Below, one piece after another: positions 1 to 8,418 of a stretch of 64,000 nucleotides of DNA. Made by a program: the position numbers and the translations under genes. This DNA comes from Pseudomonas hydrolytica (GTDB taxonomy: Bacteria; Pseudomonadota; Gammaproteobacteria; Pseudomonadales; Pseudomonadaceae), in assembly GCF_021495345.1 (NCBI RefSeq), contig NZ_CP099397.1, forward strand, positions 3,472,001 to 3,536,000, written 5' to 3'. Positions within the stretch are counted from its first letter, which is position 1, and each line of letters begins with the position of its first letter. The notes under the pieces were generated by a model that ran no database searches, had not been told where the DNA came from, and worked only from the letters and a program-made list of their open reading frames with translations.

Positions 1-525
1 GCCGGGACGGTAAGCTTCGTCGACGTCTCCGGTGGCCGTGACGACTGGGTACGCATGCTGCTCGAACAGTTGCGTACGGAGCTCACCGGCAGCCGCACGC
101 CGAGTCAGCTGCTCGTGCACAGCCTGGCCCAGGCGCTGGCGATTCATCTGGTGCGAACCTATCGCGCCCCACCGGCCACAGGCAGACGCAGCAACGCCCT
201 GCAGGCCTACAAACTGAGGCGCGTCGTCGACCTGATGAACCAGCATCTGGCGCAAGACTTTTCCCTGTCCAGCCTCGCGCAAGCCGCACAACTGAGCGAA
301 TACCACTTCAGCCGGCTGTTCAAACGCGCCACCGGGCTGTCGCCGTCGCACTACTTCATTCGCCTGCGCATGGCACGTGCCCGGCAACTGCTGCTGGAAA
401 CCGACCGCAGCGTGATCGATATCGGAATGGAGGTGGGCTACTCGAGCGCCAGCCATTTCTCGCAGGTCTTTCGCCGCGAAGTGGGCATAACGCCGAGCGC
501 CTACCGCGATCCGGGGCGGGATTGA
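1..525 (+). CDS. AraC-family transcriptional regulator, C-terminal part
   Basis: The reading frame is open from the first base, so the gene begins outside the window. The visible 174 residues hold the end of the effector domain and a complete AraC/XylS DNA-binding domain made of two helix-turn-helix units. The first HTH is around FSLSSLAQAAQLSEYHFSRL. The second is around SVIDIGMEVGYSSASHFSQV and is followed by the family-typical FRREVGITPSAYR end. It should act as a DNA-binding activator in the cytoplasm. Ligand and targets cannot be told because the sensor half is missing. The inner ATG at 55 is not a credible start, since homology-like sequence continues upstream. Confidence 0.9.
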   Translation, partial: AGTVSFVDVSGGRDDWVRMLLEQLRTELTGSRTPSQLLVHSLAQALAIHLVRTYRAPPATGRRSNALQAYKLRRVVDLMNQHLAQDFSLSSLAQAAQLSEYHFSRLFKRATGLSPSHYFIRLRMARARQLLLETDRSVIDIGMEVGYSSASHFSQVFRREVGITPSAYRDPGRD

Positions 526-548
526 ATGTGGTCGATACGTTGTGTGCC

Positions 549-591
549 TGACGCCAGCCCGACACTTCCATGCAAAGCCGGTCTGGCGTCA
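549..591. repeat. Inverted repeat after the AraC-type gene
   Basis: Nine-base arms TGACGCCAG (549-557) and CTGGCGTCA (583-591) flank a 25-base spacer. They lie between the end of the AraC-type gene and the convergent small gene ending at 621. No T-run follows on either strand, so it is not a standard intrinsic terminator. It could be a weak hairpin or chance. Confidence 0.35.
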
Positions 592-620
592 CGGAGTTCC
601 TTGATGATGGAAACCGGGCT

Positions 621-965
621 CTAGCGGGTTGCGCAAGGCATCGCCTGGCGTTTCTTCCAAAGCATCTTGGCCGCGGTGGGATTGATCGGGCTACCGCTAA
701 AGGTGGGAAGGGAATATTGGAGTAGCTGATTGCCAATATCTTCCCGATGAACATTTCCCTTGATTATCTTCTGGTTGAGTTTGAATTCATAAACTATCGA
801 ACTCAAATCCTTCTCTCGCATCAAGGTGCAGGGATCAAAAACCTTCATGTAAATGCTCTTGCCATTCTGGCTAAGTGACATCAATAACTTCCCGTCGGGG
901 CGCGACTTGAGCGCAACCTCGTGCCCAGGCAATTGTTTGCTCAGGTAACGAATGACGTGATCCAT
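621..965 (-). CDS. Hypothetical protein, 114 aa, AT-richer than its neighbours
   Basis: I do not recognise a family. The 114-residue product is basic (many Lys and Arg), with no signal peptide or obvious membrane segment. A GGAG sequence lies about 10 bases upstream of the ATG at 965, supporting translation. Base composition is clearly lower in GC than the genes on either side, and codons such as ATA and AAA are common, which suggests acquired DNA. It is convergent with the AraC-type gene and followed by a 600-base stretch without a clear gene. It may encode a small accessory protein; no function is proposed. Confidence 0.55.
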   Translation of the reverse strand: MDHVIRYLSKQLPGHEVALKSRPDGKLLMSLSQNGKSIYMKVFDPCTLMREKDLSSIVYEFKLNQKIIKGNVHREDIGNQLLQYSLPTFSGSPINPTAAKMLWKKRQAMPCATR

Positions 966-1566
966 GACATTTGAACTCCATCGCGATTAGTGTGAGCTCA
1001 TAGGGCAGGATGTATGCCAAGAGTTTCTGAGTTGTAAGCCGTTGAATTTTCTAGGGTGGCCAGGGGCTGCGAGCTTAGAACTGGCGTGCAAAATGCAATA
1101 GCCGGCATAAGGCTATCGTGTGGACTGCAATTCCATCGTTACCTGGAAAGATCAACTGCGCTGACGAAAACTGGCGAACTAGCTATTCGCTATTACGCGG
1201 CCAGAGCTTTTACCGGGTGTTGGAACTTCAGCTTTCTGACACTCCGAAACTTAATTCACCGTCAATCTCCCCCTGCGCGCACGCGCTAGATGCCATTGCG
1301 AAGGCGCAGCAAAAAATCCGAGACACGTTGATGTGTTTGTCGCCCGGTGGCGGGCATCAGACCAGGCGCTCGGAGCTGCAGCTGGAGCAGCCCTGCAAAG
1401 CCGGGTGGGCGTCGCTTGTCCGCCGGCTTGCGCATCTTGTCACCTGCACCTGGGCACGTTCACGGGAGAAAAACAGTGAATGACCGCAAGGCCCGCAGTC
1501 TAAAGCCTCATTCCCCTGGCAGCCGCTGGCCGAGCGGCAAAGCCCACCTACAGTCGAGCAAAGGCG
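966..1566. other. 600-bp stretch without a recognisable gene
   Basis: Short open frames exist here (for example 1056-1289 and 1118-1483 on the plus strand), but they lack family resemblance, ribosome binding sites and Pseudomonas-like codon use. Base composition is mixed, AT-richer up to about 1320 and then GC-rich. I see no tRNA, terminator or insertion-sequence ends. It reads like degraded or acquired DNA next to the orphan gene at 621-965. Confidence 0.5.
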
Positions 1567-2112
1567 ATGAAAACCTCGCGAATCATTACCACTGAAACCC
1601 ATGGCGCGCCGCGCGAGGAGCAGGCGGAATTGCTGATTTTCGGCACGCCGAAGGAGCGGCTCGATTTCTATCGACGGGAAATTCAGTACGAAACGAGTCT
1701 GCTCGCCGGGCGCACCAATGCCTATCTGACGGCGCAGTCGTTTCTGGTGATCGCCTACGCCTCGTCCATGGCCAACTCCAACGAAAACTGGGGTGCAGTG
1801 TTCACCCTGGTGGTCCCCGCCATGCTGACGCTGCTGGGCATCATCAACTCACTGCACGCCTGGCCGGGCATCAGGGCCTCCGCCACCATCGTCGAGCACT
1901 GGCACTACAAGCAGGAGCAGCTGCTGCGCAGTGACCCCAAGTTCGGCCATGCCTATGACGACTCGCCACTGTTCAGCGAGCAGGAGGCGAGCCGTGAAAG
2001 CACCTACAAGTCCCTGCTGTTCTTTCTGCGTTCGCCCTGGCTGTTCATCGTGTTCTGGGCCGCGCTGGGGGTGTTCTCCCTCTGGTTGCAGTTACCCTCC
2101 GCCCATCTGTGA
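1567..2112 (+). CDS. Hypothetical inner-membrane protein, 181 aa
   Basis: The product has a soluble N-terminal region of about 50 residues with FGTPKERLDFYRREIQYE. Hydrophobic stretches follow at roughly residues 55-73, 80-100 and 157-177, so two or three membrane helices are likely, with a charged loop between the second and third. There is no signal peptide. The gene stands alone, with no close neighbour on its strand until the DJ-1/PfpI gene. I do not recognise the family. The ATG at 1567 is the only plausible start, although its ribosome binding site is weak. A small membrane sensor or transporter accessory is possible, but that is only a guess. Confidence 0.65.
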   Translation: MKTSRIITTETHGAPREEQAELLIFGTPKERLDFYRREIQYETSLLAGRTNAYLTAQSFLVIAYASSMANSNENWGAVFTLVVPAMLTLLGIINSLHAWPGIRASATIVEHWHYKQEQLLRSDPKFGHAYDDSPLFSEQEASRESTYKSLLFFLRSPWLFIVFWAALGVFSLWLQLPSAHL

Positions 2113-2307
2113 ACCTGCCCTGCCGGGGCTTGGCACGCCAGCCCGCTGAAGACCCGGTGCCAATGCCGTACGAGCAGCCCCAGCGATGCGACTAGCGGCC
2201 AATCAGTTCGAACTTCTGCGCGCCCCACCCCTCAACCCTGATGCATGCCGCGTTCGCGAACGCGATCAATCACTGCGCCCAACGGCGCATCAGCGGAGGT
2301 ATTTCCC

Positions 2308-2868
2308 ATGAGTTCGAATCTGCAAGGCAAGAAGGTGCTGTTCATCACTGCCAACAGCGGCATCGAGCGCGACGAGTTGCTCAAGCCGATGCAGGCATTG
2401 AAGGATCAGGGCGCAAGCGTCACCCATGCCAGCGTCAAGGGTGGCGAGGCCGAGACCTGGCTGAAGGACAGCGAGAAGGACGTTACCGTGCAGTCCGACA
2501 CCCAGCTCAAGGGCCTGAGCGCGGCGGACTACGACCTGCTGGTGATCCCCGGGGGTACGGTGAATGCCGACACCCTGCGTCAGGACAGCGATGCCCAGCG
2601 CCTGGTGCAGGAGTTTCGCCAAGCGAGCAAGACGGTGGCCGCGATCTGCCATGGCCCCTGGCTGCTGATCGATGCCGGAGTGGTGTCCGGCAAGGCGCTG
2701 ACCTCCTACTCCAGCGTGCGCACCGACCTGGTGAACGCCGGCGCCGATTGGGTGGATGCCCAGGTCAAGGTTTGCCCCGGGCAGAACTGGAAGTTGATCA
2801 CCTCGCGCACCCCGGACGATCTGCCAGCCTTCAACGAAGCGCTGAGCCAGGCATTGCAGGCAGCGTAA
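2308..2868 (+). CDS. DJ-1/PfpI family type 1 glutamine amidotransferase-like protein
   Basis: This 186-residue cytoplasmic protein has the DJ-1/PfpI fold: KVLFITANSGIERDELLKPM at the N-terminus carries the conserved Glu. The nucleophile elbow AAICHGPWLLIDAG places the reactive Cys at residue 114 followed by His115. Relatives act as protein or nucleotide deglycases, glyoxalases or stress proteases (PfpI/YhbO group); which activity applies cannot be read from sequence. The longer frame from 2245 is rejected because GGAGGT at 2295-2300 sits 7 bases before the ATG at 2308. It is a single gene, convergent with the diguanylate cyclase downstream. Confidence 0.88.
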   Translation: MSSNLQGKKVLFITANSGIERDELLKPMQALKDQGASVTHASVKGGEAETWLKDSEKDVTVQSDTQLKGLSAADYDLLVIPGGTVNADTLRQDSDAQRLVQEFRQASKTVAAICHGPWLLIDAGVVSGKALTSYSSVRTDLVNAGADWVDAQVKVCPGQNWKLITSRTPDDLPAFNEALSQALQAA

Positions 2869-2918
2869 AGCCTGTCGGCGCACTTCGCGCGCAGCGATGA
2901 GGGCGCGGCGGCCTGAGC

Positions 2919-4712
2919 TCAGTGATGCTCGATGCGATTGCGCCCGCCGCGCTTGGCGCAATACAGGGCCATATCGCTGCGCGACAGGGCGGCTTCGACG
3001 CTGGCGTCGCAGCTACTCAGCGATGAGATGCCGACGCTGACGGCGAGGAAGATCTGCTCACCGTCATGCAGGATCGGCGTTCTGGCCAGTTCGCCCTGGA
3101 CGCGCGTGGCGAACTGCATGGCCTTTGGCAGATCGGCTTCGCTGAGTACCACGGCGAATTCTTCGCCCCCCAGGCGTCCGGCCGTGTCGGTCTTGCGCAA
3201 CTGGCCACGCAGGATGGCCGCGAAGTGGCGCAGCGCCTGGTCGCCCACGTCGTGGCCCCAGCGGTCGTTGATGGCTTTGAAATGGTCCAGGTCGAACATC
3301 AGGATGGCCGCGCTCTGCCCTGGGCTGCGCTGCAGGCGCGCGAGTACGGCTTCGAGCTGGGCCATGAAGTGCCGGCGGTTGGCCAGTTGGGTGAGAAAGT
3401 CGGTGGTGGCCAGAGCCTGCAGCTCGCCTTCGATCTGCTTGCGCGCGGTGATGTCGGTCATGAACCCGTGCCAGAGCACGCTGCCATCGTCCTGGCGCCG
3501 CGGGCGGGCCTCGCCCTGACACCAGGCGATGTCGCGCCCCGGCGCTTGCACGCGAAACTCCAGGTGCCAGGGCGACAGTCGTTCGGCGCAGTGTTCGAAG
3601 GACTCGATAAAGGCTCGGCGATCCTCGGGATGGACGATGGCCGTCAGCGCCTGGGCATCCTCCATCAGCTGCGCGGCGCTCAGCCCACAGATGGCCTGGG
3701 CACCGGCGCTGACATAGGTGAAGCACGACTCGCCGCTGGCCGCACGCCGATACTGGAAGACCATGCCGGGAACTTCGTTGGTCAGATCGGTCATCAGGTC
3801 CGCGGTCTGCCGCACCCGCTCGGCCAGCATGCGCATGGCGGTGATGTCGGTAGTGGTGCCGATCATGCGCAGCGGCCTGCCCTGGCTGTCGCGCTCGACC
3901 ACCTTGCCGCGGCTGCACACCCATTTGTACTGGCCATCGCGACAGCGCAGGCGATGCTCGACTTCGTAGGCCGCGGTACGTTGATCCAGATGCGCCTGGA
4001 TGGTCGCCTTGACGTACTCCAGATCGGCGGGATGCACCCGCGTGTAGCTCTCTTCGATGCGATTGCCGACCTCATGCTCGGCGTAACCCAGCAGCGCCTT
4101 CCAGCCGCTGGAGTAATGAATCTCGCCGGTGGCGACGTTGCGGTCCCAGATGCCGGTTCCGCTGCCGGCGATGGCCAGCGCCATGCGCCGCTCGCTATCG
4201 CGCAGGGCCGCGATCTCATGGCGCTGCCGGGCTTCGTCCGCCTCCCGCGCCAGCAGCTCGAGCGCCAGGGTGGCGAAGTCCTGCAGCGCCTGGCGCTGGC
4301 CGGCGTCCAGTTCGTGCGGTCGTTCGTCGAGCAGGTACAGGGCGCCGAGCCTGCGGCCCTGACTCGCCAGCAGCGGGTAGCGCGCAATCAGGTGCAGAGG
4401 GCTGCCAACGCCCCGCGGACTCGCCTGCTGGCCTGGGTCAACGGCCGCATGGCGCGTTGCACCGGCGTCTTCGGCTTCGATGATCTGCGCCCGCTGCAGT
4501 TCGCCGAGGACGGCGCTGGACAGAATGCGCCGCGCGCCGCCCGCGCCGACCACGAGCACGGCAGCCGCGACCGCGAAGTGGCGGCCGAGCAGGCGTACGA
4601 GCCCGTCGAGCCGCTCATCGTTGGCGCTGACGGGCGCATTGGTCGAACACAGGGGCTGCATAGGCATCTGGCTGGGCGAGGATAGGAGCGCTGCGTGATA
4701 TTGATACGCCAT
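2919..4712 (-). CDS. Diguanylate cyclase with GAF-like, two PAS and GGDEF domains
   Basis: This protein should make cyclic di-GMP from two GTP. From the N-terminus it has a GAF-like region (about residues 25-155), two PAS domains with PAC segments (about 165-300 and 305-430, the first containing IWDRNVATGEIHYSSGW) and a GGDEF domain (about 435-597). The active-site signature is GGEEF at 515-519. The RKTD motif just before it matches the RxxD product-inhibition site, so feedback control is likely. No membrane helix is seen, so the sensor is cytoplasmic. The start is uncertain: ATG at 4712 is chosen, but ATGs at 4667 and 4661 are possible and none has a good ribosome binding site. Two PilZ-domain genes lie elsewhere in the window. 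Confidence 0.9.
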   Translation of the reverse strand: MAYQYHAALLSSPSQMPMQPLCSTNAPVSANDERLDGLVRLLGRHFAVAAAVLVVGAGGARRILSSAVLGELQRAQIIEAEDAGATRHAAVDPGQQASPRGVGSPLHLIARYPLLASQGRRLGALYLLDERPHELDAGQRQALQDFATLALELLAREADEARQRHEIAALRDSERRMALAIAGSGTGIWDRNVATGEIHYSSGWKALLGYAEHEVGNRIEESYTRVHPADLEYVKATIQAHLDQRTAAYEVEHRLRCRDGQYKWVCSRGKVVERDSQGRPLRMIGTTTDITAMRMLAERVRQTADLMTDLTNEVPGMVFQYRRAASGESCFTYVSAGAQAICGLSAAQLMEDAQALTAIVHPEDRRAFIESFEHCAERLSPWHLEFRVQAPGRDIAWCQGEARPRRQDDGSVLWHGFMTDITARKQIEGELQALATTDFLTQLANRRHFMAQLEAVLARLQRSPGQSAAILMFDLDHFKAINDRWGHDVGDQALRHFAAILRGQLRKTDTAGRLGGEEFAVVLSEADLPKAMQFATRVQGELARTPILHDGEQIFLAVSVGISSLSSCDASVEAALSRSDMALYCAKRGGRNRIEHH

Positions 4713-4847
4713 TAATGTGACGACGTCTAATCGTTCCTCGCCAGGCTGGGTCCTGCCAGCAGAATCAGCCTTCACGCTGCCTCTTCCAGCCTCCATGCTT
4801 TCGCCGGCCCGATCAGCGGAAAGCTGCACACACGGACGCGCCAAGCC

Positions 4848-4911
4848 GTAGGGTGCGCCGCGCGCACCAGCTGCGGCCTCGTAAACACGCGGTGCGCACG
4901 GCGCACCCTAC
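4848..4911. repeat. Paired inverted REP-like repeat
   Basis: Two 21-base arms, one starting GTAGGGTGCGCC (4848-4868) and its inverted near-copy ending GGCGCACCCTAC (4891-4911), are separated by 22 bases. Each arm is itself nearly palindromic (GGTGCGC/GCGCACC). Related copies occur at 7645, 10150 and 13477. It lies between the diguanylate cyclase and the divergent S8 protease. The pattern resembles a REP doublet and can fold into a large cruciform or RNA hairpin. Confidence 0.75.
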
Positions 4912-4990
4912 GACGTCCTCGAACCCACCTGAACGATGCACGGCAACGGCAGTCGGAAAAGCAGAACGACTGCCACGGAGGCCCCATCCC

Positions 4991-6763
4991 ATGCTGCCGA
5001 ACCGCGCCTTTCTGTGCGTTCTCACCCTGGCCCTGCTCAGCCCGCTGGCTCACGCCGAGCAAGCCCTGCGCATCAAGAGCCTGCAACGTTGCGGCGACCT
5101 GCTCGCCACCGACCGGCAGGAATGGTGCCTGCAGGTCCGCGGCCTCGGCGAGAAGGTGCCCCGGCTGCGACTCGGCGACAAGACGCTGCCGGCAAAGGCG
5201 GTGCAGCGCAGCGAGGGCGGCCTGCGCCTGCAACTGAGCCGCGATGAAAATCGCAGCGCGCCCCTGTGGCTGGAAGACGGCTCGCGTGTCAGCAACCCGG
5301 TGTGGCTGTCGCTCAACGGCAGCCACGTACTGGCCGCCGGCCCGGATGAAGTGGCGAAGAACATGGATGGGCTGACCACCTATCTCGACCTGATCAGCCT
5401 GTTGATCGAGGAGAGCCACGACGGTCTCGAGGAGGCCAGGCGCCTGGCGCAGAAATACGATGCCGAGGTGGTTGGCGCCATTGCCCCACTGAACGTCTAC
5501 CAGCTGCGTCTGCCAGTGAAGAACCTGACGGAGCGCGACGCCCTGGTGCTGCGCATCGGCAGTGAAACCAGCGTCGATGCCGTGGTGGTGGAAGAAAGCG
5601 CGCCCGAACGCGGCGAGGAAGCCGAAGCGGCGCGCCAGCCTGCGCGCAAGCCGCAGAAGAACTCCGAGGAATGGGCGGCCAACCGTTTCATGGACGCGGT
5701 GAACTACTACCAGCGACGCATTCCCGCCAGCGACTCGCCCATCGAGACCCAGCCGGTGCGCATTGGCGTGATCGAGCGCAACGTCGACTTCGACGCCCCC
5801 GACTTCGCCGACTACCTGGGCGCCTGCCCTGACGGCAAACCGCGCACCTGCCTCTATGCCCGCGACGCCGACGAGCCGGACAACCACGGCAGCACGGTGG
5901 CGGGCATCCTCGCCGCGCACTGGGACAAGGGCGGCAACACCGGTTTCCTGCGCGGGCTGGACAAGGCCAGCAACGGCTTCGAGGTGATAGTCGAGCGCAA
6001 TTCGGATGCCGGCATCACTGCCAACATCGCCGCCTCGGTCAACCTGGTGGAAGACGGCGTGCGCGTGCTCAACTGGAGCTGGGGCATTCATCGCGTCGGC
6101 ACCCGCAATATCGAGGGCGACGAGATCGATTCGCTGGTGCGCTCGAACATCGCCATGAGCGGTTACGAGGAGCTGCTGGAAGAATTCTTCCTCTGGCTGC
6201 GCAACGAACACCCGGACGTGCTGGTGATCAACTCCGCCGGCAACGGCTCGTCCTATTCCGGCCGCGACGAGTACCGCCTGCCCTCCTCCTTCATCACCGA
6301 GCAGTTGCTGGTGGTCGGTGGGCACCAGCGCAGCGAGCGCGAGAACCTGGCCATCGACGACCCCGCCTACGCGGTCAAACGCGACTCGTCGAATGTCGAC
6401 ATGCGCGTGGACATCACCGCCGCCGCCTGCGCCCGTGCCTCCACCCGGCAAGTCGATGCCAGCGGCGACGTGCACTGCGGCACCTCCTACGCCACGCCGC
6501 TGGTCACCGGCATCGTCGCCGCCATGCTGTCGATCAACCCGCAGCTGCAACCGGAACAGGTGCGCATGTTGCTGCGCCGCAGCGCCATGACCATCGGCGG
6601 CGACTACGACTTCGAACCCATGGATGCCGAAGACCTGACCGCTCCGATCCTGCCGTCGGAACGCAACTACGAACTGAGCGACAAGGACGTGGGCCGTTCG
6701 GCCCGGCTGGATATGCAGAAGGCACTGGACCTGGCGGTGCAGAGCCTGGATCGGGTGCGTTGA
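4991..6763 (+). CDS. Secreted subtilisin-like (S8) serine protease homologue with atypical catalytic Asp position
   Basis: This 590-residue protein starts with a clear signal peptide (MLPNRAFLCVLTLALLSPLAHA). A prodomain-like region follows, with YDAEVVGAIAPLNVYQLRL at about residues 155-175, as in several S8 families. The S8 domain spans about 255-570. His299 (NHGSTVAG), oxyanion Asn418 (NSAGNGSS) and nucleophile Ser499 (CGTSYATP) are intact. At the Asp position the usual VIDTG reads VIERN, putting Glu262 where the catalytic Asp is expected. The ATG at 4991 is preceded by ACGGAGG, so longer frames are rejected. It probably acts in the periplasm or outside the cell. Reduced or altered proteolysis is possible. 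The gene stands alone, with a REP-like doublet upstream. Confidence 0.88.
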   Translation: MLPNRAFLCVLTLALLSPLAHAEQALRIKSLQRCGDLLATDRQEWCLQVRGLGEKVPRLRLGDKTLPAKAVQRSEGGLRLQLSRDENRSAPLWLEDGSRVSNPVWLSLNGSHVLAAGPDEVAKNMDGLTTYLDLISLLIEESHDGLEEARRLAQKYDAEVVGAIAPLNVYQLRLPVKNLTERDALVLRIGSETSVDAVVVEESAPERGEEAEAARQPARKPQKNSEEWAANRFMDAVNYYQRRIPASDSPIETQPVRIGVIERNVDFDAPDFADYLGACPDGKPRTCLYARDADEPDNHGSTVAGILAAHWDKGGNTGFLRGLDKASNGFEVIVERNSDAGITANIAASVNLVEDGVRVLNWSWGIHRVGTRNIEGDEIDSLVRSNIAMSGYEELLEEFFLWLRNEHPDVLVINSAGNGSSYSGRDEYRLPSSFITEQLLVVGGHQRSERENLAIDDPAYAVKRDSSNVDMRVDITAAACARASTRQVDASGDVHCGTSYATPLVTGIVAAMLSINPQLQPEQVRMLLRRSAMTIGGDYDFEPMDAEDLTAPILPSERNYELSDKDVGRSARLDMQKALDLAVQSLDRVR

Positions 6764-6773
6764 GGCGAGGCGA

Positions 6774-7097
6774 TCAGCGCAGCAGCCCGGCCACCTTGCG
6801 CTGCAACAGTTCGATCAGCTCTGGCTGCATGTAGGCGTAGTCATCGGGGATATCCAGGCAGATCACGCGCTTGCCCGCCAGCGCCTGGCGGTACTGGCGC
6901 ATCAATCGGCTGCGGTGGCGCTTCTCCATCACCAGAATCAGCGTGGCCCACTGGACCTGCTCGGCCGACAGACGCACCTCGGCGTCCGGCGCCAAGCCGG
7001 CGGAATCGGTTTCGACACCTGGCCAGGAGCCGAACAGCTGCTCGGCGGTCGGGCTGCGCAAGCGGTTGCGACTGCTGATGAACAGTGCGCGGATCAA
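6774..7097 (-). CDS. Low-molecular-weight phosphotyrosine phosphatase-like protein lacking the catalytic Cys
   Basis: This 107-residue protein has the phosphatase P-loop pattern CX5R(S/T), but the Cys is replaced: ISSRNRLRSPTAE gives Ser8 (codon AGC) with Arg14 intact. Later family features remain, including VMEKRHRSRL and the acid-loop-like DIPDDYAYMQPEL. Loss of the thiol should abolish phosphatase activity but may leave phosphate or phosphoprotein binding. The start is inferred as TTG at 7097: TTGA overlaps the stop of the upstream acetyltransferase gene, typical of translational coupling, and no ATG lies in a suitable place. A complete active-type paralogue lies at 31869-32333. Whether the substitution is typical of this subfamily in pseudomonads is unknown to me. 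Confidence 0.8.
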   Translation of the reverse strand: MIRALFISSRNRLRSPTAEQLFGSWPGVETDSAGLAPDAEVRLSAEQVQWATLILVMEKRHRSRLMRQYRQALAGKRVICLDIPDDYAYMQPELIELLQRKVAGLLR

Positions 7098-7624
7098 TCG
7101 CCAGAAACCCGCTCGTAGAGTTCGACCGGCTCCAGCTTGCCCTGGCAGCCGCATTCGCTATGCCCCAGACCCAGATGGCGGAAGCCGGCCTTGAACAACA
7201 CGCGCCCGGACTGCGGGTTGCGCGCCAGGTGGCTGGCGTGCAACCGGCGCAGACGCAGGTGGCGGAAGGCGAACTCCACCAGTGCATTGCAGGCCTCGCT
7301 GGCATAGCCACGGCTCCAGTACGGCACGCCGATCCAGTAACCCACCTCGGCCTCGCCGCGGCCGATGTCCTTGAGTGTGATGCTGCCGACCAGCTGGCCG
7401 CTGCCCGTCTCGATGATCACGAAGCTGGCCGCCTTGCCGTCATGCCAGTCCTGCGTGCAGCGCTCGATCCACTGCTGCGCGAGCTCGGGCGGATAGGGAT
7501 GGGGAATGCTGCGGGTGACATCGGCAATACGGAAATCGCCGGCCAGACGCTGCACCTCGTCGGCATCCTGCGGCTGCGGTGGGCGCAGCGTCAGGCGTTC
7601 GGTTTCGATGCGATGCTCATCCAT
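7094..7624 (-). CDS. GNAT family N-acetyltransferase (RimJ/RimL-like)
   Basis: This 176-residue cytoplasmic enzyme transfers acetyl from acetyl-CoA to an amine, as RimJ/RimL-type enzymes do on protein N-termini or small molecules. It begins with the family-typical IETERLTLRPPQPQDADEV. The acetyl-CoA binding motif is in YWIGVPYWSRGYASEA, and LRRLHASHLARNPQSGRVL gives the conserved motif B. CAGGAG lies 6 bases before the ATG at 7624. Its stop overlaps the TTG start of the phosphatase-like gene, so the two are probably made together. The substrate is not predictable. Confidence 0.9.
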   Translation of the reverse strand: MDEHRIETERLTLRPPQPQDADEVQRLAGDFRIADVTRSIPHPYPPELAQQWIERCTQDWHDGKAASFVIIETGSGQLVGSITLKDIGRGEAEVGYWIGVPYWSRGYASEACNALVEFAFRHLRLRRLHASHLARNPQSGRVLFKAGFRHLGLGHSECGCQGKLEPVELYERVSGD

Positions 7625-7644
7625 TTGCGTCTCCTGTCAGATCC

Positions 7645-7667
7645 ATAGGGTGCGCTGCGCGCAGCGG
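7645..7667 (+). repeat. REP-like short palindromic repeat
   Basis: A copy of the repeat found at 4848, starting ATAGGGTGCGCTG and with near-palindromic centre, lies in the 64-base gap between the DUF1285 gene and the acetyltransferase gene. Confidence 0.6.
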
Positions 7668-7688
7668 CGTTGCTCCTGAAGCGCCCGC

Positions 7689-8258
7689 TCAGACCGGGGA
7701 AGGCCCGATGGGATAGAACTGCCCGGCACTCCACACCCCAAGCCAGGGCTTGCCGTCCACTTCGCGCTCCACCGCCAGCTCCACCAGCTGGTAGAACACG
7801 TTGCGGTGTATCAGCGCTTCGAGGTTACGCCGCACCAGAATGTAGGGCGAGGGTTCGAGTGTCGCAGGGTCGATTTCCACCCGAATCGGATGCTCGGCGC
7901 CGGCCACCACCTCGTCCTCGACGTTGGTGGTAAAGCGCAGCACCTGCGCTTCCCCCTCGCCCTCGACCTGCAGAGTCACGGCGACGAAGGGTGCGTCGTC
8001 CACCCTGATGCCCACCTTCTCCACCGGCGTGATCAGGAAGTAGTCGTCGCCGTCACGGCGGATGATGGTGGAAAACAGCCGCACCATGGGTTTGCGACCG
8101 ATGGGTGTGCCCAGGTAATACCAGGTGCCGTCGCGGGCGATGCGCATGTCGATATCGCCACAGAAATCGGGGTTCCACAGGTGCACGGGGGGCAGGCCCT
8201 TGCCTTCGCCCTTGGGGATCTGCGCCAGCAGGTCGCCGGCCTTGCCTGGATCGCTCAT
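7689..8258 (-). CDS. DUF1285 family protein
   Basis: The 189-residue product matches the DUF1285 family as known from Pseudomonas and other proteobacteria. It has an early [19 protein letters not shown] segment, then a compact beta-rich domain with [20 protein letters not shown]. Function is not established. It has no signal peptide or membrane helix, so it is cytoplasmic. The ATG at 8258 is preceded by GAGGAGAG at optimal distance, and longer frames are rejected. It is transcribed in the same direction as the lipoprotein gene upstream (160-base gap) and may share its transcript. Confidence 0.88.
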   Translation of the reverse strand: MSDPGKAGDLLAQIPKGEGKGLPPVHLWNPDFCGDIDMRIARDGTWYYLGTPIGRKPMVRLFSTIIRRDGDDYFLITPVEKVGIRVDDAPFVAVTLQVEGEGEAQVLRFTTNVEDEVVAGAEHPIRVEIDPATLEPSPYILVRRNLEALIHRNVFYQLVELAVEREVDGKPWLGVWSAGQFYPIGPSPV

Positions 8259-8418
8259 GCTCTCTCCTCGTCCATTGCTGCGAACCGAAGAGGATACACC
8301 CTGACCAGGGCTTTGGCCGCGACAGGAGGCGGCAGATCCCAATCGCCGCCAAAGCACCTCCTGGCCGAGCCGAGCGCGGCGTGGACAGGCGCGGGCTTCG
8401 ATCCTTCCGGGCAGTCGC

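Noticed and set aside
1181..1200. TTCGCTATTACGC-like match to the lacZ alpha region used in cloning vectors
   Set aside because: Only about 13 bases agree and the flanks do not; it is most likely chance rather than vector contamination.
1056..1483. Short plus-strand frames in the left gap
   Set aside because: No ribosome binding site, no family resemblance, and mutually overlapping frames.
3066..4685. 539-residue open frame on the plus strand opposite the diguanylate cyclase
   Set aside because: Antisense shadow without recognisable motifs.
4772..6550. 592-residue open frame on the minus strand opposite the S8 protease gene
   Set aside because: It is antisense to a well-supported gene, with no family features; long antisense frames are expected in GC-rich DNA.
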